In this document: positions 44,447-55,263 of the stretch, one piece after another
Position numbering within the stretch: the stretch's first letter is position 1
How the letters are laid out: every line of letters starts with the position of its first letter
DNA from: Ustulina deusta
Lineage: Eukaryota; Ascomycota; Sordariomycetes; Xylariales; Xylariaceae
Length of the DNA: 64,000 bases
Direction: 5' to 3'
Assembly: GCA_023159155.1 (NCBI GenBank)
Contig: JAJNNX010000086.1
Location: 26,085-90,084, forward strand
The notes under the pieces: model-generated
What the model was told of the DNA's origin: nothing
Database searches by the model: none
The model's input: the letters and a program-made list of their open reading frames with translations, nothing else
Position numbers and translations under genes: made by a program

Positions 44447-45055
44447 CTATCGGCTGGCGCTCCAGACGCTCTTCAGGAGGCCATCTTTCTGAGTAATTCG
44501 GTTGAAGGCATCGTCGCTCTCACCCTGTTGACAGCTAGCTTAGTACGGGGCAACGCACAAGAGAGGTTGGTGGAGGAATTACCATGGCGCGTACAAATCC
44601 GCTGAGGGCATAGCTTTGGCTGTTGTTAGTATACAAGCAATTGCACGAGTGGATGTATTGGGTCCCATACACATGGTTCTCGCCGGGGATCTGTCTTCCA
44701 TTCTCATCGAGCTTGGCGACCTTTATGATTCGATTAGCTACTGTTGAGCTTCGGTTGGGCAGTTCAGAGACTAACGCTGATCTGAACACTGGCGTGGTCG
44801 GTGGCCTTGATCACTGTTGCAAATGGGGTTAGTCATTGGCTTGCGTTTGCACATCCAGGTTGAACATCCCTGGACGTTCTTCGAACCTGGCTGCAGGAAA
44901 TAGAAAAAAAGACAATAACTTACAACGGCCGGTCGCGCTGCACTTTCGCTATAAAGATGATGCTGTCAGCGTCCCCCCCGAAATATCAATGAAACCGAGG
45001 AATAGCAGCATACTGGCACGTAAAGATCAACAACTTCTCCGCGGTCGTTCTCCAT
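44447..45055 (-). CDS. rps21: 40S ribosomal protein S21 (eS21)
   Basis: A small-subunit ribosomal protein, 87 residues, exactly the length of yeast Rps21. It is split into six exons: 45055-45014, 44948-44924, 44813-44776, 44720-44671, 44613-44583 and 44524-44447. Introns are 65, 110, 55, 57 and 58 bp. The spliced protein begins [14 protein letters not shown], continues [19 protein letters not shown] and VAKLDENGR, then [15 protein letters not shown], and ends [10 protein letters not shown], matching the family throughout. The summed exon length is a multiple of three and ends in TAG. In the fourth intron two AGs are possible; CCAAAG gives the family spacing (GENxxYAL), while CAACAG would add two residues. 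It is transcribed away from slx4; the two start codons are 492 bp apart. Confidence 0.96.
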
Positions 45056-45547
45056 TTTGGCGATTGGGGCGAGTTTGGCGGTTGAGGTGGTCGGAAATGT
45101 GGTTGGTGGTGATGTGGTTGTCGCAAAGGAATTTCTGTAATTTTGACCTAGGTCGCAGATAGTGGGAGGGATGTGGTGGGGGCTGTACCTTGGTATGCTT
45201 TGCTCGGCTAAGGTCACGTGTCTAGTCACATGCTTTCGAGTTAGTTTCGCGTACACCCTTCGGCCTTGGCCAGCCCGTTGCCCTTGTCCGTTGTCGAGAG
45301 CCCCGCATTGGTTTAATCATTCGCCTTGGGTGACTTGAATCAACAATCCTCCAAATTGCCAATGGTGAACACCTTTAGCAGCACTCTTTCGTCTCTTCCA
45401 GTTTAGCCTCCTCGACTCTTTTGATTCGGCCATGATGCCCTAGACTCCGATACATCGCGATCATTCCTCGTCCATTTCAATCTGTTTATCCACGGCGCCG
45501 CTCGTTGCGCCTGGCGCGCAGCGTTATTTTTTCACATTCGTCTGGCC
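45056..45547. promoter_or_regulatory. Shared upstream region of rps21 and slx4
   Basis: A 492 bp divergent region that must hold both promoters. It contains GGTCACGTGTC with a palindromic CACGTG at 45215-45220, a bHLH/Cbf1-type E-box, about 160 bp upstream of rps21. A pyrimidine-rich stretch lies near 45385-45420 on the slx4 side. Regulatory use is inferred from position. Confidence 0.45.
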
Positions 45548-48109
45548 ATGTCTTCCACAGATGTCTTTCTGTCGTCGCCGCCTCGGGCTCGGACCTTGGA
45601 TCCAACCTCCGTATCTTCGTCTTCCCCATATCTTCCTTCTCTCGATGAGATATTTCTCAAGAAGAGCCCCAAGAAGATCCCCAAGAAGTCGCCCCTGCGA
45701 GCTGGAAACCACGCCGCACCTACATCATCCAACGCCCGAACCACGTTCACGAATGCTGCAAACGTCCTGCGAGAGGCTCCTGAACTCGATATAGACATCG
45801 ACACAAGCACCAACCCACCACCCCATAGAACGAAGACAACAACGACAATAAGCTGTCGACGGAATGCTTCAACGCCTAGTACTTCGGCCAATGGTCCAAG
45901 TTCGAACCAGCCAACTGTCGTGATTAAGTCCTTACCTCCAAAGGAGAAGCCATGGCAGAAATTCAAAACTAAACCCTCCACGCAGCATGGCGACCAGTCT
46001 TTGCACCCCCCTAGCCCCAAGGCACCGACTTCAAGGAAGCACGCCGGCGAGGCTCCAGAGACAGTGCCTAAGCGTCTTACGACAGGGGAAGAGGACCTAC
46101 TTCCCGAAAACAGCTCCGAGAGGGTGAAAGACAAGGCTGGCACGAAAGAGTCAGTCAGTGCAGCCCTTGCCAGCCCCCAGCTAGAACCTGCTATCCCCCG
46201 TAGGGGTGATTGGACACCCCCTAAAGCTAATGATCCCGTTGTGCTTGATTCGGACTCCGATTCTCGGGAGCTTTTCTCATCAGTTGGCAAAGAGCCAGGA
46301 TCAAAGGATGTATTTCAGACACTATACAGCCAGTATGGAAGACAAGATGCAGATCTAGCAGCGGAGCCATGCCCACAACCCCAGGTCGACTTTGTAAGGA
46401 AACGTAAGCGGATCGAGTTCGTATCTACTGGTCGACAAGAAGTGGTTGAGAAATCTCATAAAGAATCCCCATCGCAGGAGTCACAACGGCCAAAGGCGCA
46501 GAAGCAGCGGGCAGAGCCAAAAGCACCTGTAACAAAAAAGAAGACGAGGACGATCACTGAACTAGCAATCGCTCCTTTCGCAGCACCGCTTCCATCCGAC
46601 ATCGAACTCGCAGGGCCCACAACTAGGGAATCAATGTTGAACTATTTTGATTCTGATGGTGCCGTCAAGGCACTAGTTGAGCATCAGACAGCTATCATGT
46701 CTCAAAGAAAACCCAAGGTTAAAGAGACGAAGCAACCTCCCAAAACAAAACGCAAGAAAAAGGCAGGCACAGAAGCCAATCCAATTTTGCTATCCCCAAG
46801 CACAGCCATAAAGCAGTCTTCAAACCAAGATTTTGTTTTCGGAACATCAAGCCAACTCGTGCAGGAAGAGTCCCCAACGACCTTAAGACACCTTCAGGCT
46901 GCTATCCGTGCATCTAATAGCTTCAATTCCGACCCTTTTGATGATGACGATGATGTGGGTCAACGCTTATGGCAGGCTGGAGCGCGGGATGAGGAAGGCG
47001 AGTTGATGGAAATGGAAGTCATTGACCTACAACACAGCCCTACGATCACAAAACCAAATTCAACCGCCACGCCAGGTGGTCGAAGCTTTGTTGATATTAA
47101 TGATATACTAGACTCGCCGAAGCTAGTGAGCTCATCCCCGAACGCACATGCAGGATCCATGCAAACAAATTCCCCTTTTTTTCAATCGCAGAACGCAAAT
47201 GACAGTTCATGCATCAAATCTTTGGAGCCAGAAGGCCCGGAAAATGCAACTAATGTTGAACCCCGTCCCAATTACGAATTATTCACAGATGCCCAACTCA
47301 GCAAACAAATTACATCGTACGGCTTTAAGCCGATAAAGAAACGCGCTGCGATGATTGCATTGCTAGGCCAGTGCTGGGCAAGTAAACACCAAGGGCCATC
47401 AGCTGCGTCAATACAACCTCTATCAACATCCACTCGTAGCCCAACCCCAGCTCAGCAAGCGTCTGCCGGTGAGGTGAAGAATAAAGCCCCTGCGAAGCCA
47501 CGTGGACGTGGTCGGCCAAAGAAAAATGACGATACAATAACATCAGTCGCGCCAACCGCACCAGATAAATCCAGTCCTAAACGGCCGCGTGGTCGTTCAA
47601 AAAAGAACGAGACCACTTCCACCTCTACAGCGAAATCCAGCACCTCCATATCAAGCCCGAAACGACCACGTGGCCGTCCTAGAAAGTCGAGTGCTGCTTC
47701 TGTTGAAATCCCAGACTCTGAGAGCGGAACTCCATCGCCCGTATCATCACCCGACCGGGTATTTTCCTCACCTCCCCCATTGGATCTCACGACCTCAGAC
47801 GAGGGTGATATGTCTCTAGCGTTGTCGCCAACTGATCAACAGGCGGAATTATTTAAACATATCACCAAGGCCGTGACCTCGACACCCCGTTCAGAAGATC
47901 CGTCAAAACCGTCATGGTATGAGAAGATGCTGCTTTACGATCCTATTATTCTCGAAGAACTTGCATCTTGGTTGAACGGTGGCGAATTAACACGCGTCGG
48001 GTATGATGGGGAAGTGACCCCCTTGGACGTGAAGAAATGGTGTGAAAGCAAGAGTATCATCTGTCTCTGGCGACAGACTCTCCGGGGGAAAGAGCGCAGA
48101 CGATACTAA
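45548..48109 (+). CDS. slx4: Structure-specific endonuclease scaffold subunit SLX4
   Basis: The scaffold that activates the Slx1 nuclease on branched DNA (Holliday junctions, stalled forks), 853 residues, single exon, nuclear. It is mostly a low-complexity basic and Ser/Pro-rich chain. A SAP-like region lies at about 576-615 (YELFTDAQLSKQITSYGFKP), which binds Mus81 in relatives. Three AT-hook-type motifs at about 650-712 (KPRGRGRPKK, KRPRGRSKK, KRPRGRPRK) would bind A+T-rich minor groove. The C-terminal Slx1-binding domain is at about 789-850: YDPIILEELASWLNGGEL, VGYDGEV, VKKWCESKSI and CLWRQTLRGKERRRY. The C-terminal domain decides the assignment. Start: first ATG, with an SSP-rich N-terminus as in other fungal Slx4 proteins. 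Confidence 0.92.
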   Translation: MSSTDVFLSSPPRARTLDPTSVSSSSPYLPSLDEIFLKKSPKKIPKKSPLRAGNHAAPTSSNARTTFTNAANVLREAPELDIDIDTSTNPPPHRTKTTTTISCRRNASTPSTSANGPSSNQPTVVIKSLPPKEKPWQKFKTKPSTQHGDQSLHPPSPKAPTSRKHAGEAPETVPKRLTTGEEDLLPENSSERVKDKAGTKESVSAALASPQLEPAIPRRGDWTPPKANDPVVLDSDSDSRELFSSVGKEPGSKDVFQTLYSQYGRQDADLAAEPCPQPQVDFVRKRKRIEFVSTGRQEVVEKSHKESPSQESQRPKAQKQRAEPKAPVTKKKTRTITELAIAPFAAPLPSDIELAGPTTRESMLNYFDSDGAVKALVEHQTAIMSQRKPKVKETKQPPKTKRKKKAGTEANPILLSPSTAIKQSSNQDFVFGTSSQLVQEESPTTLRHLQAAIRASNSFNSDPFDDDDDVGQRLWQAGARDEEGELMEMEVIDLQHSPTITKPNSTATPGGRSFVDINDILDSPKLVSSSPNAHAGSMQTNSPFFQSQNANDSSCIKSLEPEGPENATNVEPRPNYELFTDAQLSKQITSYGFKPIKKRAAMIALLGQCWASKHQGPSAASIQPLSTSTRSPTPAQQASAGEVKNKAPAKPRGRGRPKKNDDTITSVAPTAPDKSSPKRPRGRSKKNETTSTSTAKSSTSISSPKRPRGRPRKSSAASVEIPDSESGTPSPVSSPDRVFSSPPPLDLTTSDEGDMSLALSPTDQQAELFKHITKAVTSTPRSEDPSKPSWYEKMLLYDPIILEELASWLNGGELTRVGYDGEVTPLDVKKWCESKSIICLWRQTLRGKERRRY

Positions 48110-49343
48110 ATCATGTCACTAGCTGAATGTTGACATACTGTAAATATATATACACTTTTCACTAGAAGGGCGAGAATATAGCATGATTTATGGTTTATTC
48201 ATTTTGCCCGACATATTTTTTGTGAGGATCAAGAAGCTGTTCAGCCGCAGAAAGTAACGCGACTAAGCTACTCTAAACCAGTCTAGTGTAACTTATGAAA
48301 AGGGTGTTTGTTGCAACATTTACGTAGCCTTCTCTTTATCGCTATCACTGTCCTCTTTCGACAGTACAACGTCGGCATTTGAACCCGAACGTAGGTTGTT
48401 CTGGTCAGTCCACTCTGTCATTCGTTACACTACCACATTCATATAGGTGAACTCCTTTTCCACCGAGGGCTCGTCTAGCTGAAAGCCGTACGCCCCATCA
48501 GCGTAAAGCTTTTTGCGCAGCATATGGACAGTCCCTGGTTATTTGCGGGCTGTGCTTGTTGAGTGGTGCCCGGGGTTACTTGAGGCTATGTGTCACAACG
48601 GCCAGCCCGTATACCGTTGAGCCAATGCCAAAAGGTCTGCAATATCCCAAAGTGGGATATCCGGGCTCCTGTACGTCTTGTATACTACGTCCTAGTAGGC
48701 CTCCTGTCCACACAAGCAGTATGGCCTTCCTGGCATGACACTATGGCATTCAGCAACGCACAGAGGGAGGATGTTCTGGGACCGATTTTATACGCTCGCC
48801 AACCGCTACTCAGTAAACACCAATTATAAAATACGCTGGGCCAGTAGCCGCGCAAACGTCAATTCCCGGGCTTTATTGTGTCTCTAAACTTCAACACAAT
48901 ACAAATACGTCGCCTTCTGTCAGAAACAAAGATCCAACTCAAGCTAGGATATTGATCGACTTGCGTCTAAATACCTTGCTAAACTGCATTGGGCGGGTGT
49001 GATTTCGGATTATGGCTAACCTTGGCTGTGCCCGCATCTACGCCTGCATATTTTCGCCGGAAAGGCCAGACCTGGAGGGCGACCCTACTAGGTGCTAGTT
49101 GTTCTTTATCTAAAGTGCGCCCTCTTGCAGCCACGGCTTCCATAGCACTGGGCTTAAGATTATGACTATCAGTTGACGTTATTTTCCCTGATCGACTCAA
49201 TGTAGGTTCAATTTTCTCCCCCGGGACTAACTATTGACCTGTCATCTTATAGTTCTTCTGGATACATTCTGTAATGATTTCTTGACTTCAAGGCCATTAT
49301 TTATTACTTAGTTCCACACTGAATCCCAGCCAAAGTCATTAAT
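48110..49343. other. Intergenic region after slx4
   Basis: No coding region is supported. It contains a short perfect hairpin ATATCCC-AAAGT-GGGATAT (48643-48661). Gene density ends here and relic DNA begins. Confidence 0.5.
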
Positions 49344-52300
49344 ATGTCTTCTGCAGAGAGCCAAGGCGGCCCATCGCTCCTTACCTCCAACGTTCGGCAG
49401 AATGGTCAAGTTGCAGTACGTCACCGAAAAAAACGGTGCCCTACTGACAATGATGATGGTGGGAGTCCTGATCACGTTTATGGTAGGAGTGATTGGGCCA
49501 GCAGAAGCAAAGGCATTTAGCGGCCATACGGGCAGAGAAATGCGTCGATAACCCGGGAACTAATACGAAGGACCTCGAAGCCGCACTTGATCTGTGAGTA
49601 TATACGTGACTCCAAGATTAGTCATCGGGAGTCCTAAACGCGACGGATGCCTACGAATAAAGGATATCCGCCAATCTTGATCGCAAACCGAAGCATTTTA
49701 TTATGGAGCTAATTCAAAACGCGGACAACGGCCTCTATCTTGAATTAGTTAAACCGCGATTGAGAGTCACTTACGAGGTCGGCACGTTACGTTTCAATAT
49801 GAATGAGGTCGGTTTCACTAAATCTAATGTTGACGCGGTCTGTAGCATCGGCCGCAGCTCAAAAACCTCGGTTGAATAGAGAGCTGAGTTAATTGGAGAA
49901 AAGGGTATTATTGGGTTTAAGTCCATATTCAAAGTTTCGGATGAGGTATTTATCTCTTCTCGCCATTATTCACTCATGTTCGCGAATAAGTCACCCCTCG
50001 GCAGACTCGTTCCCACATGGGCAGGATTCCCTAAGGACAAATTGCCTAGATGGACTTTGATTCTTCTTCGTTCTTCGACTTTCACCTGGAATGGATTTAG
50101 GAAACATCATCCAAGAACTTGAACAAGTTGATACCGAGGTTCTCTTTTTCCTTTGACAGCTTCACGCAGTGGATATTCGCATCCTCCGGTCTCCAAATAA
50201 CCCTACCATAACTCTCCGTCACTTAAATCCGGAGATCCAATATGGCCACTTGCTATTAGTCAGTCTCTTGCCTAGAGAATTGTCGCTATTCAATACTCTT
50301 CCAATATCAGATCCACAAGCTTCCAAAGGGAGACAAACGCCGTCTTAGTGATAAGACAGAAATAACAGTGGCATTTCCACCTAATACACCCTATTATTCG
50401 AACGATACACAGAAAACTCATGCGACCCAAGCGAACTATATTTACACGTATCTATCTGTACGAGATTATGGTTTCAAGGCCCGTGTTTCCATATTCTTAA
50501 AAGTGTCCCACAAAGTGTACTGACTGAAATCCAATAGCTGATTATACAAGCCGATTTCGTCCTTATCGCCAATCGAGAGGGTATGGAATTTGATTCCACA
50601 TGGAATAGAGCCACAATAATGCAGATTCCCCACGGAATCAACAAAGTCATTGGTCAGTTCGATCTTGGTGAACACAGGTTCTCCTGTCTTCGATATATTC
50701 CATTCAGGTATGACACAGACGATATATTCAGTAATGCAGGGCCAGAAACGATGAATCTGCTCTCACATCGGCCAATTCTTGGGTTGATTGAAGGGAATTT
50801 CATGGTCCGGTCAAGCCTAATTGATGTTCCAGCAGAGTTCCGAGATGGTAATGGCGACCCGTTGATCCCTCAGCGATATTCCAAGTTTGTATATGTTTTT
50901 GAAAGGTACCCAGCGGAGGCTTTATGCTTTTGGTTACTTTTAGGGGTCAAGCCTCTCGCGCTAGAGAGCTTTATTGACGACCTCTTGAACTTTACTCAGG
51001 GAAACGTAGGTATTGCCTATAGTTCCACACCGTTATGGCTAGTGGATTACCTTCAAGGAAGCCAAAGAAGGTGTGCTAGTTTTTCTACATTCCTAGACCG
51101 CAATGGAAATCCCTAGCGAAGTTCATGTTTACGAGATTCATTCTGACTTATCGGGTGATGTTTCACGCGTGCACCTTTTCAGGAGGCGAATACAAGGGAC
51201 ACAGATGTGACTGACCTCTGTCAGATCATTCTGGAGGCGCATGCTTCCGAGTCGTTTAGACCAGAAATTATCGGCGTCGATGGATTGGTATCCCATATCG
51301 TGTATCTCTTCAACGGGGGGCGGAAGTCCCCCTGGTGTCACGCAAAGGTGTGGATGGCCACGCAACAGGGGCCTTACTGCCTTAACTCACAAATCTATAT
51401 GACTTCCGAAGAGTCTTGCTCGCCGGGCCAAATCCTTGCAGAAGACCAACATTTTCAATTTTCTGCATGCTCACTACTTTATACAACTCTCCGCAGTAGC
51501 GCGGGGCCACGACGACTGGAAGGTATGGTTCCGGAACGACCTGGATGTAGCGTCGCTACCCTTCCTCGCTTGGCTTGTCCCATAAACCCAACACTAGAAG
51601 CCGGGATTCCATCAACTCAAACGAATACTAATCCATATTTAAAACTTGCGCTCGCTTCTCTGACGAAAGCAGGATATGTTAGATACACTCTTCATAGTAA
51701 TTTCCGCGTTTTAATGCATCAAGTCGATCCACTGAGCATTCTGCAGCTTCTCCGATTCCACTGGCAGTACTACAAACCATACTTCCTGACAGATAATAAA
51801 CAAATTCATTATGAAAAGCCCGAAAGCGTCATGCTGCGACGGGTCCACTTCGGAGTTACGCCAAACATGATTGCCTCGCAGTCTCATAGTGGCGAGTTTG
51901 GGAATACAAGGTGCACGGCCCCTTGGAAACTCGGTGGCAAATACTCCGCAATTAAACTATACGGAGTCGATTGAGGACATTCCGAAGCACGACAATTTCG
52001 ACGAACTTGGATCAAAAGAGCTTAGCTACAAGCTTCCCATTCTGGCAGTTCCTGAACCAGAGAAAGCTGATTGGGATTTCCTGGAGATTTTTGGTGTTAC
52101 TGTCAAACTGACACCTCGAGACATGATTTCGCGCTTAAGACAGCTGAAAGAATTCGGGGAGATTCTCTTGTTGTATCGTCAAATACAAGATTGCATCGAC
52201 AACGAAAATCTAGGTTTCGTCAGGTATGTTTTGATGCTTTTTATTTTTATTTTTACCTACTTCGACTGATAGGGAGATACGGATGCCTTCACAGAAGACA

Positions 52301-53160
52301 ACTTAGTGTTTCTAGCATTAGGCCATGAACCTAGCCCAGGAGTCCCATGTTGGTTGAGCACGGTTCACTGCGTCTGGGATGGTCCGGTGTGTCTGAAGAG
52401 AGTTCCTCGCTTGAGTTATTACTCTCCTGGATACAACAAACTCTTCTTTGACATGCTTGGAGTACTAAATGTTCAATGGATCATATTATAGCAGAGGCCG
52501 GCCGAATATGTGACTCAGATCGTCTTGATCATATCCGCGCAGTATTCATCGAGCTCTGTCAGATGGCCCAAGGAGCCCCCGCGACACAGAAATGGGCCAC
52601 TAGGTTTCATGAGCTTCCTCGCAGTCAAATATACCCCGTCGGAGTCGGAAAGGCCACCCTGCAATATGATTATCCAGGATCAGGTTCTGTAACCAACGAG
52701 AAGGATTTGTGGTACATTGCGGATTTACCTTACTTGTTTGACAGTTTCGTAGGAGTTGAACCATTGTTGGCCTTCACACCATCTGATTTGAAGGAGATGA
52801 AGCCGCTCATACAAATATTACACCAAACAGACGGCGAGAGAGCCCACAGCCTCAGCAATTGTCACGAATCGTCACGAAAATGGTGGAGACGAAAGGCTTA
52901 AAGCAGCTTCTGAATGCTTACAGTCGCGAGTTACAGCGAAAAGCCGGGTACATCGCACGGTAAGCCCCCCAAATCGCAGCTTATTACGAAAGCAACAACA
53001 AAAAAGACTGCATAATTCTAATTGAATATTCCAACAGTCTAATATATCGATGTCTATCTGCTATCGGAGGATATGAGTACTGGTTGCCCCTCCTTCGAGC
53101 TTACAGAAGAGTTATCGAAATTTTGCGGCATAGAAGAGCCAGAGTATATTGCCCTTCTTA
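49344..53160 (+). pseudogene. Broken HSP90-like ATPase (sacsin/NO VEIN-type) gene
   Basis: The remains of one very large fungal protein with an N-terminal GHKL ATPase. After a decayed first exon (LAAIRAEKCVDNPGTNTKDL, near 49518) and an intron, the ATP-binding N-box reads KPKHFIMELIQNADN (about 49690). NEVGFTKSNVDAVCSIGRSS and then GEKGIIGFKSIFKVSDEV follow; an in-frame TAG and one extra codon break the G-rich lid. Beyond 50100 the frame shifts repeatedly, yet long open pieces persist (50583-51116, 51207-51974, 51871-52269, 52306-52491, 52476-52901). They end in a C-terminal segment (ELQRKAGYIA) that splices to LIYRCLSAIGGYEYWL. Several stops and frameshifts make it non-functional. Composition is normal, so decay was not by strong RIP. 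In fungi this family is often near HET/NLR-type genes; its role is unknown. Confidence 0.7.
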
Positions 53161-53164
53161 GCCA

Positions 53165-53630
53165 TATTCTAACACAAAACAATCATCGGCGAATCGACAA
53201 TGATCTTCGTCGCCTCTTGGGTAGGATATGTAGTGTCAGCGCCCGAGTCGTGGCCTGTATTGGTCACGAGTACGATGAAAGTGCTCGAGTGATGGATGTG
53301 CTGAACCAAATTTACCTAACATCACATGGGATGGGAACAAAATTCTGGCCTCCCGACGTGCCACCCGTTCCGCCTTCGTGGCCAGCCAATAAGATGCCGA
53401 ACTTCAAAGACGAAATATGGAACAAACTTGACCTATTGGTCGGCCGTGAATGGTTTAAGCGGGCATGGGTAGTTCAAGAACTCGCGCTATTACCAGCAAG
53501 AGCAATCATCAAGTGCGGAAAATCGGAAATTGATTGGGACCATCTCATCAAAGCCCTGACAATATATGAGATGGAGCTGAATAGGGGGCGTCGTAAAAGT
53601 TGGCGCAAATCACAGTGCTTGATTGATTGA
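53165..53630 (+). pseudogene. Truncated HET (heterokaryon incompatibility) domain
   Basis: An open frame (53073-53630) whose part from about 53165 matches the second half of a HET domain: QNNHRRIDNDLRRL, then SVSARVVACIGHEYDESARV (the R-V-x-x-W-I-G-x-E region with Cys for Trp) and WFKRAWVVQELALL with KCG following. The first half (the L-S-Y-x-W-G part) is absent; upstream the DNA belongs to the ATPase relic in a different frame. The 3' end runs into a GATT microsatellite that supplies the stop codon. It is a fragment, not a working incompatibility gene, unless an unrecognised exon structure exists. Confidence 0.65.
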
Positions 53631-53648
53631 TTGATTGATTGATTGATT
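53619..53648 (+). repeat. (GATT)n microsatellite
   Basis: About seven perfect GATT units directly at the end of the HET fragment; they provide the TGA that ends its frame. Confidence 0.9.
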
Positions 53649-55263
53649 TGTTTAACGTTAGTGCGGGGTGCCTAGGCTCCATATCGCAGGACTTCCCTAG
53701 GGGTATTATTGTCGGATTAAGTGGTGGCTAGGTGGTGATGTGAGCCACATAGTGGCTAGTGAGAGGTGCCCTTATAGGGGGTATGCCCTTAGCAAATAGA
53801 GCGTTATATGGCTGAATGAGTGGATCCACACCTAACTGTATGAGGGATATATATGTATGTAGGGTGTAGAATACACCCATACAGACCTAGAACAATAATA
53901 ATACAACAGACCTTCTGCAGGCAATACGTGGCAAGATTGCTAGTGCTAAATCTAATAATTAAAAGTTTTATTAATACTTTATATTTTACTGCTAGCGAGC
54001 TTCTTACCGGCATATATATTTGCTGGCGATCTATTTGAAATACTTTACTGCAAGCGCTTTAAATAGTGCTAGCGAGCCTTTGAACAACAGAACTAGAGTG
54101 CTATTGATCCTTTTGCTATATAACCTACCGCGAACGATCCAAACATGCGATTTATACGCGTAAACAACCGGCGAGCGCTATACATACAACGGCAAGCGCT
54201 CTTATAGACCTAGCAATCCTATTAGACCTGGCAATCCTATTAGACCTAGCTAAACAGCCCGTTATAATAGCTATAATAATTACTTTTAACTCACCCGACA
54301 ACTTCCTATTATAGAAAGAAGACTTTATTACTAGTGTTTATAGCTATAATTTATGGGACTATATAATACTTATAAATCGAGCTTTATAACTTATAGTACT
54401 AAGAGCGCTAGCAATTAACAAATTTTTTTTAAACCTAAATATTAATTTTTTTATTGCTATATATATAGATCTTATTACTACTAGAAAATATTTATATTAA
54501 TATATTAAATAGTGCTATAATATAGTTTTTAAATACTATAATACTTATTATACTAAAATTACTAAGCTTGCTAAATAAATATAAAAAATAGTTTATTTTA
54601 ATTATTAATTAACTTATATAAAAATAATTTAAACTATTAATTAGTAATATAATAACTTAAAAAAACTTAGTAATATAATATAAGTAGCTCTAAAGTTTAA
54701 ATATAAATATAAATATATAATATTTATTAATATATTAACGAAAAAATATATTATAAATTTTATTAAATAAATTAATACGTAGCTAAACAAAAATACTAAA
54801 ATTTATACTAAAAAGTTTAAAATAAATATTTTTAAGTTTATTATTAATCTAAAAAAAACTTTCTAAAAGTTTTATTTAAACTAAACTATATTATTTAAAT
54901 TTATATATTATACTGCTATAATAAACAATACTTTAAAATACTAAACTATAGTTTTTAAACTATACTAAAAAGTTAATATATAAAACTTTTTAAGAACTAC
55001 TAAAAAAAGTGCCTAGTTAATATTTATTATTAAAAAAAATCTAGCTAAAGAGCTAAATAAAAAACTTACTAAAAAACTAGCTAAAAAGCCTAAAAAGCTT
55101 AAAAAGCCCGAAAAGTTTAAAAAATCTAATATTAATAGTAATAATAATAAAAACAATAGCAAAAATAGTAAGCCTGCTAGTTACCTAGAATCTAATTATA
55201 ATAGTAATAATAAAAATAATAAGCCTACTAACTATTTTAAGTTTAATTATTTATTTAAAAGCA

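Noticed and set aside
48643..48661. Short perfect hairpin ATATCCC-AAAGT-GGGATAT
   Set aside because: Seven-base arms without a T tract or conserved context are expected by chance at this length scale.
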